NCBI RefSeq assembly: GCF_002250655.1
Contig: NZ_NOZR01000013.1
Span: forward strand, 62,001-126,000
DNA length: 64,000 nt
From: Mycolicibacterium sphagni
GTDB lineage: Bacteria > Actinomycetota > Actinomycetes > Mycobacteriales > Mycobacteriaceae
Direction: 5' to 3'
This document shows positions 46,411 to 54,418 of this stretch, piece after piece. Position 1 is the stretch's first letter. Each line of letters starts with the position of its first letter. Below the pieces are notes generated by a model. The model ran no database searches, was not told where the DNA came from, and was given only the letters and a program-made list of their open reading frames with translations. Both the position numbers and the translations under genes were made by a program.

Positions 46411-46674
46411 TCAGAGCCACAAATACAGGCCGGACAGCAGCGCCCACAACGCCACGCAGTACACCTCGAACGCCAGCCGCAGCGGGATCGGGGAGAGGCG
46501 CAATTCCATGAAGTCGAGGCCCACCAGACGCACCTTGATCGCGGCGATGGCCAAGACGCCTACGGCCACCAGTGAACCCATGCCGTGGTCGTGGCCCAGG
46601 GCCCACGACGCCAGCGTCGCGCCCACCAGAATCAGCCAGCTGACGCCGGCACGGTTGCGTATCAACGCCCACAT
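46411..46674 (-). CDS. Cytochrome c oxidase subunit IV family membrane protein
   Basis: 87 residues from ATG 46674 (MWALIRNRAGVSWLILVGATLASWALG). Three hydrophobic helices; the AIAAIKVRLVGLDFMELR segment is typical of the prokaryotic Cox4/CyoD-like family. It starts at the stop of the subunit III-like gene (TGATG overlap). It would be a small accessory subunit of a haem-copper oxidase or NO reductase, but no catalytic subunit is nearby. Confidence 0.7.
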   Translation of the reverse strand: MWALIRNRAGVSWLILVGATLASWALGHDHGMGSLVAVGVLAIAAIKVRLVGLDFMELRLSPIPLRLAFEVYCVALWALLSGLYLWL

Positions 46675-47261
46675 CAGCTCACCAGGTACAGGAGTGGGAA
46701 CAGGACGATCCACAACAGATCGACCAGGTGCCAGAAGCAGCCGCCGCCTTCGATGACCGCGAGCCGGGTGGCCGACAGCCCGGTCCGCCGCGTCTGGGTC
46801 AGCAGCAACACCAGCACGACGATCCCGATACAGACGTGCAGCAGGTGCAGCCCGGTGAGGATGAAGTAGTACAGGTAGAAGTGGTTGGCGCCCGCGGTGT
46901 GCCCCGCGCCCACCAGCAAGACGTATTCGGTGACCTTCAGCGCCACGAACACCACACCGCAGCCGATCGCGATCAGCAGCGCTCTGGCGGCGATGGTGCG
47001 GGCGCGGGTGCGCAGACCGCCGATCGCCGCCACCACAAACAGCGAGCTGGTCAGCAGCACCAGCGTGTTGACCAGGCCGATGTTGACATGCAGCGTCTTG
47101 CGTGCGGCGTCGAAAACCTCTGGCGCCTTTGATCGTTCGACCATGAACGTGGCGAAGAAAGCCGCGAACACCAGCATGTCGCCGAACAGGAATACCCAGG
47201 TGCCCTGTTCGCCGGGGATGCGTCGCGCGTTAGCTGGTGCCGGTTCGCCGACTGCCGTCAT
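46674..47261 (-). CDS. Cytochrome c oxidase subunit III / NorE-like protein
   Basis: 195 residues, five predicted helices. GEQGTWVFLFGDMLVFAAFFATFMVERS is the usual opening of the subunit III/NorE family, and FYLYYFILTGLHLLHVCIGIVVL carries the conserved helix with two His. The C-terminal EGGGCFWHLVDLLWIVLFPLLYL is also family typical. ATG 47261 overlaps the stop of the upstream gene. It may serve an oxidase or NO reductase encoded elsewhere. Confidence 0.8.
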   Translation of the reverse strand: MTAVGEPAPANARRIPGEQGTWVFLFGDMLVFAAFFATFMVERSKAPEVFDAARKTLHVNIGLVNTLVLLTSSLFVVAAIGGLRTRARTIAARALLIAIGCGVVFVALKVTEYVLLVGAGHTAGANHFYLYYFILTGLHLLHVCIGIVVLVLLLTQTRRTGLSATRLAVIEGGGCFWHLVDLLWIVLFPLLYLVS

Positions 47262-47959
47262 GACGCTTCGGCACGCTGCTGAGCCTTGATCCCGCGGTCC
47301 AGCACAATCGTGGTCGAAATCAGCCAGATCACCAGCGCCAGGCCGGGGACGTAGAACGCGAACACCCCGTGCCAGGCCAGCGGTCCGTCGTTGAAAACCA
47401 CGACCACGCAGCCGGGCAGTGACAGCAGCGCCACCCACAGATTCAGGTAGCCATACCAGCGGGGGAACGTCTGCGGCTCGGTCTTGTCGATGAACGACGC
47501 AATAGCCAGCGTGATGTTCTGCACGATGATCGTGCCGACGATGCCGATGAACATCAGCCAGAACACGTCGTCGAGTGCCTGCGTGATCTCCGGCGGCCTG
47601 GACTCTGGCCGAAACGATGCCGCGGCCAACACGAGGAACGGAAACAGCAGGGCGGGAACGAAAATCGTCGCCGCGAACAGCTGGGTCACCGTCAGCATGC
47701 CCCACTGCCCTTCGACCCGGCGGATCCGCAGCACGATGGTGGCCAGGAACGGCAACGCGATCACCGATGTCAGCAGGCAGCCGGCGATGCCGATGCGGAT
47801 CCAGATCTTGTGGTCGACGAAGAACTCGGCGACCTCGGTCGGCGACCAGACTGGCGATATGGGCGGGAACAGCCGAGCCAATCCCGACATGCACGTGCCG
47901 TACAGCAGGATCATGATCGTTCCGCACCATGCGCCGATGCGTTGCAGCCTCAATTCCAC
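47258..47959 (-). CDS. Polytopic membrane protein of oxidase-like operon
   Basis: 233 residues, about six hydrophobic helices: RIGAWCGTIMILLYGTCMSG, IGIAGCLLTSVIALPFLATIVLRI, LTVTQLFAATIFVPALLFPFLVLAA and others. The acidic/aromatic loops between helices have no recognised motif. It is first in a three-gene run with the subunit III- and IV-like genes, overlapping by 4 nt. It begins 64 nt after the acyl-CoA oxidase-like gene on the same strand. Unknown function. Confidence 0.65.
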   Translation of the reverse strand: MELRLQRIGAWCGTIMILLYGTCMSGLARLFPPISPVWSPTEVAEFFVDHKIWIRIGIAGCLLTSVIALPFLATIVLRIRRVEGQWGMLTVTQLFAATIFVPALLFPFLVLAAASFRPESRPPEITQALDDVFWLMFIGIVGTIIVQNITLAIASFIDKTEPQTFPRWYGYLNLWVALLSLPGCVVVVFNDGPLAWHGVFAFYVPGLALVIWLISTTIVLDRGIKAQQRAEAS

Positions 47960-48023
47960 GGCCGCGACGTTACTGCGTCAGCCCACCTGTTTTGTCAAAA
48001 TTGTCAAAACGATGGGCTAGGCA

Positions 48024-49937
48024 TTAGTTCAGATTCTCGGGATGCAGCATCTCCGCGTAGCGCAACTGCTCAGGGATTCCGAAGCCGTCGACCAGTAACT
48101 CCGCGTACGGCCGCAGCGCCCGGCATCGATCATTGATAGCGCGGATCACGGCCTTGGCCCGCTCGGTGGACAGGTAGCGGTGTTCGATGAACCAGGCCTT
48201 GTCGTCCTCGATCACCGACAGCGCGTACAGGTCGCACACCAGGCCCAGAATGCGGCGCGCCTCGGTGTCCTCGCAGGCATCGACGCCGGCGACGAACGCC
48301 TCGAGCACGATCCGGTCGATATGCGCCTTGGCGGTGTGCAGCACGTGATCCTGCACGGCGTTGAAGGCGTCGAACGCGCTCATCTCCTTGGCCTTGCCCT
48401 GGAGCCGGCGCGCCACCGAGGACAGCAGATACTGCTCGCGGTCCTCGAACATCTTGACCTGCGTGCCGCGGTTGAAGAGGCTGCCTTCCTCCTCGCTGTC
48501 CTGCCGCGAGTCGACGATCGTCTGCATGATCGCTTCGGCCGCAGTCCTTTTCAGCACCCGGTCGCCGGCGAAGTTGGCCGCAAAGCGCACCCACTCCACC
48601 GGGCTCATGCCCTTGACGTCGTCGGCGTAGGCGGTCAGAAGCTCCTTGGCCACCAGCTGCGTCAGCACGTGATTGTCACCCTCGAACGTGGTGAACACGT
48701 CGGTGTCGGCACGCAGGGCGATCAGCCGGTTCTCAGCGAGATAGCCTGCACCGCCGCAGGCTTCGCGAGCCTCCTGGATCGCGGCGCTGGCGTGCCAGGT
48801 ATTGGCGGCCTTCAGGCCGGCCGCCCGGGATTCCAGCTCGCGCTGCTCTTCGGCGTCGGGGTTGTCCGAGGTCTGCACCTCGTGCAGCTTGGCCACCAAC
48901 TCGTTCTGGGCGAACTGCAGCGCATACGAGCGGGCGATCAGCGGGAACAACCGGCGTTGATGCACCAGGTAGTCCATGATCAGCACTTCGCCTTCGCCAT
49001 CGGGCGCGCTGAACTGCTTGCGCTCCAAGGCATACCGCACGGCGATGTCAAGGGCCACCCGCGCTGCGGCGCCCGCGCTACCGCCGACGGTGACCCGCCC
49101 ACGGATCAGTGTGCCCAGCATGGTGAAGAAACGCCGGTTGGGGTTCTCGATCGGGGAGGAGTAGGTGCCATCCGGCGCGACGTCGGCGTACTTGTTGAGT
49201 AGGTTCTCCCGCGGAACGCGGACGTTGTCGAACATGATCCGGCCGTTGTCGACACCGGGCAGCCCACCCTTGTAGAGGCAATCCGATGTGGTAACGCCCG
49301 GCAGGTCGTTGCCGTCCTCGTCGCGGATCGGCACCACGAAACAGTGCACCCCGTGTGATTCGCCGCCGGTGATGAGCTGAGCGAAAACGGCTGACACTCG
49401 GGCTGTTTCGGCCGCACCGCCGATGTAGTCCTTGCGGGAGCTCGGGGTGGGCGAGTTGATCACGAATTCTTCGGTCGCCGGGTCGTAGGTGGCCGTCGTC
49501 TCGAGCGACTGCACGTCGCTGCCGTGGCCGGTCTCGGTCATCCCGAAGCAGCCCACCAGGTCCAGGTCGATGATGCGCTGCACATAGGCCTTGTGGTGGC
49601 GCTCGGTGCCCAGGTTCTCGATGGCCCCACCGAACAATCCCCACTGCACGCCTGCCTTGACCATCAGCGACAGGTCGGACATCGCGAGCATCTCGATGCG
49701 GGTGACCGCGGCACCCGCGTCGCCGTTGCCGCCGTGCTCTTTTCGGAACCCGTCCTCCGCGGCGCCGGCGGCAGCCATGATCTTCATCTGCTCGGCGACC
49801 TTCGCGCGCGCGATCGCCGTGTTGGGGGTGTAGTGCGGTTTGAAGATCTCGGTGGAGAGTTCGGTGCGGACGGCGTTCTTGACGTCTCGCCAGCGGCCGT
49901 CGAGCGCGTTACGGAGATGTTCCGCAGTGGTGGTCAT
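48024..49937 (-). CDS. Acyl-CoA dehydrogenase/oxidase family protein (FadE/ACOX-like)
   Basis: 637 residues from ATG 49937 (MTTTAEHLRNALDGRW). It is longer than ordinary acyl-CoA dehydrogenases and has acyl-CoA oxidase features: GCFGMTETGHGSDVQSLETTATYD in the FAD-binding middle domain, RVTVGGSAGAAARVALDIAVRYA, and EACGGAGYLAENRLIALRADTDVFTTFEGDNHVL near the catalytic Glu. It introduces the alpha-beta double bond into acyl-CoAs; whether O2 or ETF is the electron acceptor is not readable. No signal peptide. Confidence 0.85.
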   Translation of the reverse strand: MTTTAEHLRNALDGRWRDVKNAVRTELSTEIFKPHYTPNTAIARAKVAEQMKIMAAAGAAEDGFRKEHGGNGDAGAAVTRIEMLAMSDLSLMVKAGVQWGLFGGAIENLGTERHHKAYVQRIIDLDLVGCFGMTETGHGSDVQSLETTATYDPATEEFVINSPTPSSRKDYIGGAAETARVSAVFAQLITGGESHGVHCFVVPIRDEDGNDLPGVTTSDCLYKGGLPGVDNGRIMFDNVRVPRENLLNKYADVAPDGTYSSPIENPNRRFFTMLGTLIRGRVTVGGSAGAAARVALDIAVRYALERKQFSAPDGEGEVLIMDYLVHQRRLFPLIARSYALQFAQNELVAKLHEVQTSDNPDAEEQRELESRAAGLKAANTWHASAAIQEAREACGGAGYLAENRLIALRADTDVFTTFEGDNHVLTQLVAKELLTAYADDVKGMSPVEWVRFAANFAGDRVLKRTAAEAIMQTIVDSRQDSEEEGSLFNRGTQVKMFEDREQYLLSSVARRLQGKAKEMSAFDAFNAVQDHVLHTAKAHIDRIVLEAFVAGVDACEDTEARRILGLVCDLYALSVIEDDKAWFIEHRYLSTERAKAVIRAINDRCRALRPYAELLVDGFGIPEQLRYAEMLHPENLN

Positions 49938-50030
49938 CCACCGAAAGTATCCCCGCGGCCACTTCTGTAAACGCGGATGTGGCAAACACAGGCAAACCTG
50001 AGTCGATGTGAGTCTCTCGCATGGCGTTCA

Positions 50031-50777
50031 ATGGGCGACATGTCGGACTCCGGCGGGGACATCACGCGCAGGCAAAAAGTCGTGTTGCCGCACGACATTG
50101 ACCATCGCCATGCCGACGTCACCGGTGGCTGGCTGCGTGCTGCGACGTTCGGTGCGATGGATGGATTGGTCAGTAACAGCGCTCTCATCGCCGGGGTGGC
50201 GGCCGGGGCGGGCGCCCACACGGTGGTGCTCAGCGGTGTGGCCGGACTGCTCGCGGGTGCGTTCTCGATGGCGCTCGGCGAATTCACATCCGTCTCGACG
50301 GCCAACGAGCAGATCGACTCCGAGGTGCGCGTCGAACGGCGCTCCTTCGAACGTCATCCGCAGGCCGAGCGCACCGAACTGGTCGCGATGCTGATGGAGA
50401 TGGGGATGACGGAGGCCACGGCACGCACGGCCACCGAGGAGATCCACCGCGACGAGGAACGGGCGGTGAACTTCCACCTCGTGCAGGAGTTGGGCGTCGA
50501 TCCGCGGGAGAAGCCCTCGCCGGTGGTCGCCGCTGTCTCGTCGTTCCTGATGTTCGCGGTTGGCGCGATCGTGCCGCTGCTGCCGTATCTGCTGGGCTCG
50601 CAGTCACTGTGGGTGGGCCTCGCGTGTAGCAGCGTCGGGTTATTGGTGGCCGGCGCGGTGGCCGCCCGATTCACCAAAGGCTCGATGTGGTTCGGCGGCG
50701 GACGACAGCTGGTATTCGGGGCCATCGCGATCGCCGCGACGTATGCGGTCGGAAATCTTGTCGACGCGCTGCTCTGA
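50031..50777 (+). CDS. VIT1/CCC1 family iron/manganese transporter
   Basis: 248 residues from ATG 50031 (ATG 50040 also possible). A cytosolic N-terminus with HDIDHRHADVTGGWLRAATFGAMDGLVSNSALIAG is typical of VIT helix 1. The cytosolic metal-binding segment is acidic and helical (ERHPQAERTELVAMLMEMGMTEATA, EIHRDEERAVNFHLVQELGVD). Three more helices follow. It exports Fe2+ or Mn2+ from the cytosol in bacteria. It is divergent from the FadE gene by 93 nt and followed 24 nt later by a bestrophin-like gene. Confidence 0.85.
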   Translation: MGDMSDSGGDITRRQKVVLPHDIDHRHADVTGGWLRAATFGAMDGLVSNSALIAGVAAGAGAHTVVLSGVAGLLAGAFSMALGEFTSVSTANEQIDSEVRVERRSFERHPQAERTELVAMLMEMGMTEATARTATEEIHRDEERAVNFHLVQELGVDPREKPSPVVAAVSSFLMFAVGAIVPLLPYLLGSQSLWVGLACSSVGLLVAGAVAARFTKGSMWFGGGRQLVFGAIAIAATYAVGNLVDALL

Positions 50778-50801
50778 GGCGGCGGGTAATACTCTGACGC
50801 G

Positions 50802-51689
50802 GTGATTCGCAGTGTCGGGAAGCTAGGGCCGCTCAAGGTCTGCTGGTTGCTCTGCAAGCGGATGCGTTGGGATCTGCTGGCGATCGTGGTGGTGGCCGCC
50901 ATCCTGATCCCGATTCCCGATCCCACCCAGATCGACTACGCCTCGGCCGTGCTGTCCGTGCTCGGTATCGGTGCCTCGGTGTTCATCGGCTTTCGCAACA
51001 CCACCGCCTACAACCGCTGGTGGGAAGCCCGCACGCTGTGGGGCAATGTCATCATCAACTCCCGCGCCACCCACAACACCCTGTATTCGGTCGACACCGG
51101 GGCACCCGAGATGGCCCCCATCCTGGATCGGATGCGCCGTCGCCAGGTCCGCTACGCCTGGCAGCTCGCCGCGGATCTGCGGGGGGTCACCGCGGTCCCG
51201 GGGGTCGCCGACCTGACGCCGGAAGATTCCATCGACATCACAGCTACCGACTTGCTGACCCGCCAGGCCGTCGATATCCAGACGTTGTCCGCCGCGGGCA
51301 ATATCGACGACCAGGCCCGCGTGATGCTGATGGGCGTCAACACCGCTCTGGTCACTGCCCAGAGCGGTCTGGAACGCATTCGCAATGAGCCGATCCCGCT
51401 GCAGTACGAAATCTTCATCCGGGCGCTGGCCTGGTTCTTCTCCGTCATGGCCTTCAGCCGGCTGGACGGCTCGTCTCACCCCTATGCCGGCGTGGGGATC
51501 GGCCTGCTGCTGATGGTCGTGTTCATCGGCGCCGAACGCCTCGGGCACTTCATCGAGCAGCCGATGAACAACAGCATCTTCGACATCGCGATGTTTCGGT
51601 TCTGCACCATCATCACCGGCAACCTGTTGGGCGCCGGCCACCTGCTGGCTCAGCCCAGGGAGAGCGCGAATGCCGCCGTCTGGATGTGA
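50802..51689 (+). CDS. Bestrophin-like (YneE/UPF0187) family channel protein
   Basis: 295 residues. The family hallmark FIGFRNTTAYNRWWEARTLWGNVIINSR follows the second helix, and the C-terminal half has FSRLDGSSHPYAGVG, IGAERLGHFIEQPMNNSIFDIAM. Bacterial bestrophin homologues form pentameric ion channels in the inner membrane, some cation selective. GTG start 24 nt after the VIT gene suggests co-transcription. It ends 4 nt from a convergent oxidoreductase. Confidence 0.85.
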   Translation: MIRSVGKLGPLKVCWLLCKRMRWDLLAIVVVAAILIPIPDPTQIDYASAVLSVLGIGASVFIGFRNTTAYNRWWEARTLWGNVIINSRATHNTLYSVDTGAPEMAPILDRMRRRQVRYAWQLAADLRGVTAVPGVADLTPEDSIDITATDLLTRQAVDIQTLSAAGNIDDQARVMLMGVNTALVTAQSGLERIRNEPIPLQYEIFIRALAWFFSVMAFSRLDGSSHPYAGVGIGLLLMVVFIGAERLGHFIEQPMNNSIFDIAMFRFCTIITGNLLGAGHLLAQPRESANAAVWM

Positions 51690-51693
51690 ACGC

Positions 51694-52566
51694 TCAACGG
51701 CTTTGGGCGATAACGGTTTCGGCGAACCGCTCAATCGGGCCGCGGAAGCGTTCGACATCGCCGCCGGCGGCGACGGAGGGATCCGTCATCCACGGGGCGC
51801 ACATCACCGCGGTGATCCCGATGTCTTCGGCCCGCTTGTACAGATCCGGTGACGGCGGATCCATGAGCGCCAGCATGATCTCGAAAGGTTGATCAGCGCG
51901 GCCGAATTCGCGGCGCAGCGCGTCAAGCTTGGCGATGTAGGCCTCCGCGGCGTCCCAGGTGTAGGCCGTGCCGATCCACCCGTCGCACAACGAGGCTGCG
52001 CGGCGCAGTGCGGCGTCGGATTCGCCGCCGCAGAGGATGGGCACCGGCTGCGGTGGATGCGGCTCGATCATCATCTCCGGCACCTGGTAGTACCGGCCGC
52101 TCCATGACACCCAACCGCCCTGCCACAGCGCCCGCAGCGCGGGGATCATCTCGTCTAGCCGTTTACCGCGGTTCCCGAACTCTTGCCCCAGCAGCTCGTA
52201 TTCCTCACGCATCCAACCGATTCCCACGCCGAGCGATACTCGGCCCTCGGACAGCGCCGCCGCCGTCGCCACCTGCTTGGCGACCTCCACCAGGGGACGG
52301 GCCGGCGCGATGTAGACGGCGTTGGAGAACCGCAGCTGCGTGGTAACCGCGGCCATCGCCCCGATCAGCACCCAGGTATCAGGCCATGCGGTCTCGGGCG
52401 ACCAGCCCGGCCGTCCTGACGGCGACGGATACGGCGAGCGCAGATCGCGCGGGTAGATCAGGTGATCGGCGCAGATCATGCCGTCGTAGCCGGCTTCGTC
52501 GATCATGCGCGCCACCGCGACCGCTTCGGTCGGCTTCATGAAGGGGGTGCCGCACCAGAACTGCAT
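51694..52566 (-). CDS. LLM-class F420-dependent oxidoreductase
   Basis: 290 residues with a luciferase-like barrel: MQFWCGTPFMKPTEAVAVARMIDEAGYDGMICADHLIYP, RLRFSNAVYIAPARPLVEVAKQVATAAALSEGRVSLGVGIGWMREEYELLG, and RRAASLCDGWIG. The pattern matches F420-using members abundant in mycobacteria. Substrate unknown. It is third in a MarR-MFS-LLM operon, 30 nt after the MFS stop, suggesting modification plus export of the same compound. Confidence 0.85.
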   Translation of the reverse strand: MQFWCGTPFMKPTEAVAVARMIDEAGYDGMICADHLIYPRDLRSPYPSPSGRPGWSPETAWPDTWVLIGAMAAVTTQLRFSNAVYIAPARPLVEVAKQVATAAALSEGRVSLGVGIGWMREEYELLGQEFGNRGKRLDEMIPALRALWQGGWVSWSGRYYQVPEMMIEPHPPQPVPILCGGESDAALRRAASLCDGWIGTAYTWDAAEAYIAKLDALRREFGRADQPFEIMLALMDPPSPDLYKRAEDIGITAVMCAPWMTDPSVAAGGDVERFRGPIERFAETVIAQSR

Positions 52567-52596
52567 CGTTCTCCTCGGGGTCGGCCCCCGCCCCGC

Positions 52597-53808
52597 TCAG
52601 CTGTCGCTGCCGATGGTCACCGCGGTGGCCTGGTCGGTGATCTCCTCGAGCTCATCCTCCGGTGTGTCAATACCGCTCAGATACCGGGCCGTCACTGCGA
52701 GAACACCCGCCCCGGCCAGCACCGCACCAGCGCCCACCCAGAACGGCAAGTGCACGCTGACCCGCTCGCCCAGCACCCCGGCCAGCCACGGTGCGACGGC
52801 CGCGCCGCTGAATCGCATGAAGCTGTAGGCCGCTGAGGCCACGCCGCGTTCGACGGGTGCCGCCTTCATGACGGTTTCGGTGATCAGCGTGTTGTTGACG
52901 CCGATGAACAGGCCGGCCACCACCACGCAGGCGGCCAGAACCGCCCTGTTCTCGGTGAGTAGGGCCATCACCGCCAGCAGCGTGGAGAAGCACAGCAGGT
53001 TCACCAGCAGTACTCGTACGGTGCCGAACCGGTGTTGCAGCCACGGGGCGACGACCACCGACGTGAGCGCCAAGCACAGGCCCCAGCCGAAGAAGATCAG
53101 TCCGATTTCGTGGGCCGACATGTTGAGCGGAAAGGGAGTGAACGCCAACAGGGTGAAGAACCCGAAGTTGTACAGCAGTGCGGTGATGGATACCCCGAGC
53201 AGGCCCCGGTGACGCAGCGCCCGGAATGGATCGGCGAGCGTCGTAACCCGTTGCGGGCGTGGTGTTTCGGGCAACAGTAACGCCGTAACCACCAGCGCGA
53301 CGGCCATCAGCGCCGACACCCCGAAGAACGGCCCGCGCCACGAGATTCCGCCGAGCACGCCGCCGACCAGCGGGCCGACCGCGATGCCCAACCCCAGCGC
53401 CGCCTCGTAGAGGATGATGGCCTGGGCCACCGAGCCGCGGGCGGAGTTGACGATGGTGGCCAGCGCGGTCGCGATGAACAGGGCATTGCCCAATCCCCAC
53501 AGGGCGCGCCAGCCAACGATGCCCATCACGGTGTCGCTCATCCCGGCCAGGCCGGCACCGGCGATGATGATCACCAGGCCCACCAGCAGTGTGCGTTTCG
53601 GGCCGATGCGGCTGGACACTACGCCGGTGATCAGCATCGCCACGCCCATGACCGCCATGTAGCTGGTGAACAGCAGCGACACCTGTGACGGTGTGGCGTT
53701 GAGGTTGTCGGCGATGGGTTTCAGGATCGGGTCGACGAGACCGATGCCCATAAAGGCCACGACGGATGCGAACGCGACGGCCCAGACGGCCTTGGGTTGG
53801 CGCCACAT
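52597..53808 (-). CDS. MFS drug exporter (12-helix)
   Basis: 403 residues from ATG 53808 (MWRQPKAVWAVAFASVVAFMGIGLVDPILKPIADNL); the longer frame runs back into the MarR gene. Motif A-like GVVSSRIGPKRTLLVG follows helix 2, and motif C-like GLGIAVGPLVGGVLGG is in helix 5, placing it with proton-driven drug exporters. The C-terminal tail is acidic (DTPEDELEEI). It follows the MarR gene by 19 nt, so it is likely under its control. Confidence 0.88.
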   Translation of the reverse strand: MWRQPKAVWAVAFASVVAFMGIGLVDPILKPIADNLNATPSQVSLLFTSYMAVMGVAMLITGVVSSRIGPKRTLLVGLVIIIAGAGLAGMSDTVMGIVGWRALWGLGNALFIATALATIVNSARGSVAQAIILYEAALGLGIAVGPLVGGVLGGISWRGPFFGVSALMAVALVVTALLLPETPRPQRVTTLADPFRALRHRGLLGVSITALLYNFGFFTLLAFTPFPLNMSAHEIGLIFFGWGLCLALTSVVVAPWLQHRFGTVRVLLVNLLCFSTLLAVMALLTENRAVLAACVVVAGLFIGVNNTLITETVMKAAPVERGVASAAYSFMRFSGAAVAPWLAGVLGERVSVHLPFWVGAGAVLAGAGVLAVTARYLSGIDTPEDELEEITDQATAVTIGSDS

Positions 53809-53827
53809 GCGTGGCTCACTCCTTTGA

Positions 53828-54295
53828 CTAGTAGGTGTCGAGGTCGTCGAGCAGACGATGCAGTGCTCCGACGGCCGCCGACAGAATTTCGTGATCCGCT
53901 TCGGAAAGCCGCTCGATGCGCGGGTCGATGACCGCGGCGCGGTCCGCGCGGACCTGGGCCAGGATCGTCTGGCCCTTGGGGGTGATGCGGATGCGGACGG
54001 CGCGCGCATCGTCGGGATCGGGGGTGCGGGCCACCAGGCCGGCGTCTTCCAGGCGACGGACCTGGGTGGTCATCGTCGGCTGGGAGCAGTGGTCCAGTTC
54101 GGCCAGATCGGAGATGCGGGCTTCGCCCTGGTCATCGATAGTGCCGAGCAGCCGCGCCTGCGCCCAGGGCAGGGGGAGCCGGATTCGCTGGGTGGCCAGC
54201 CGGTTGAGCCTCGCGACGACGGTCAGCAACTCGGACCCCAGAGCGGGTGGAGCGCCGGGTCGTTCCTGGGTGGGCGTCGGACTCATGCGTTCCAT
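53828..54295 (-). CDS. MarR family regulator (Rv2327-like)
   Basis: 155 residues (ATG 54295; ATG 54286 also in frame). Winged-helix core with [48 protein letters not shown], where DPDDxRxxxxxxTxxG is the MarR wing. It heads a MarR-MFS-LLM operon and a palindrome covers the bases just before its start, indicating autorepression. In M. tuberculosis Rv2327 also lies next to the ECF genes. Confidence 0.9.
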   Translation of the reverse strand: MERMSPTPTQERPGAPPALGSELLTVVARLNRLATQRIRLPLPWAQARLLGTIDDQGEARISDLAELDHCSQPTMTTQVRRLEDAGLVARTPDPDDARAVRIRITPKGQTILAQVRADRAAVIDPRIERLSEADHEILSAAVGALHRLLDDLDTY

Positions 54296-54299
54296 ATTT

Positions 54300-54316
54300 A
54301 CATAGAAATCCTATGT
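54300..54316. promoter_or_regulatory. Palindromic operator of the MarR-MFS-LLM operon
   Basis: Perfect 6-bp arms ACATAG (54300-54305) and CTATGT (54311-54316) with a 5-nt spacer, beginning 5 nt upstream of the MarR start codon. It is an AT-rich island. The divergent ECF gene starts 103 nt away and could share control. Confidence 0.55.
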
Positions 54317-54418
54317 TGTCGCCCGAGGACTTGGTGGCATTCCTCACAGCATGTCCACAGGAGGGCTCGTGGCGGCAGGTCGAACCGACTGCCCGGCGGC
54401 AACGGCTGGCAGAATCGG

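Noticed and set aside
53858-54418. N-terminal extension of the ECF fusion protein frame across the MarR gene
   Set aside because: It is antisense to the MarR coding sequence; the membrane domain begins only after the ATG pair at 54419/54422.
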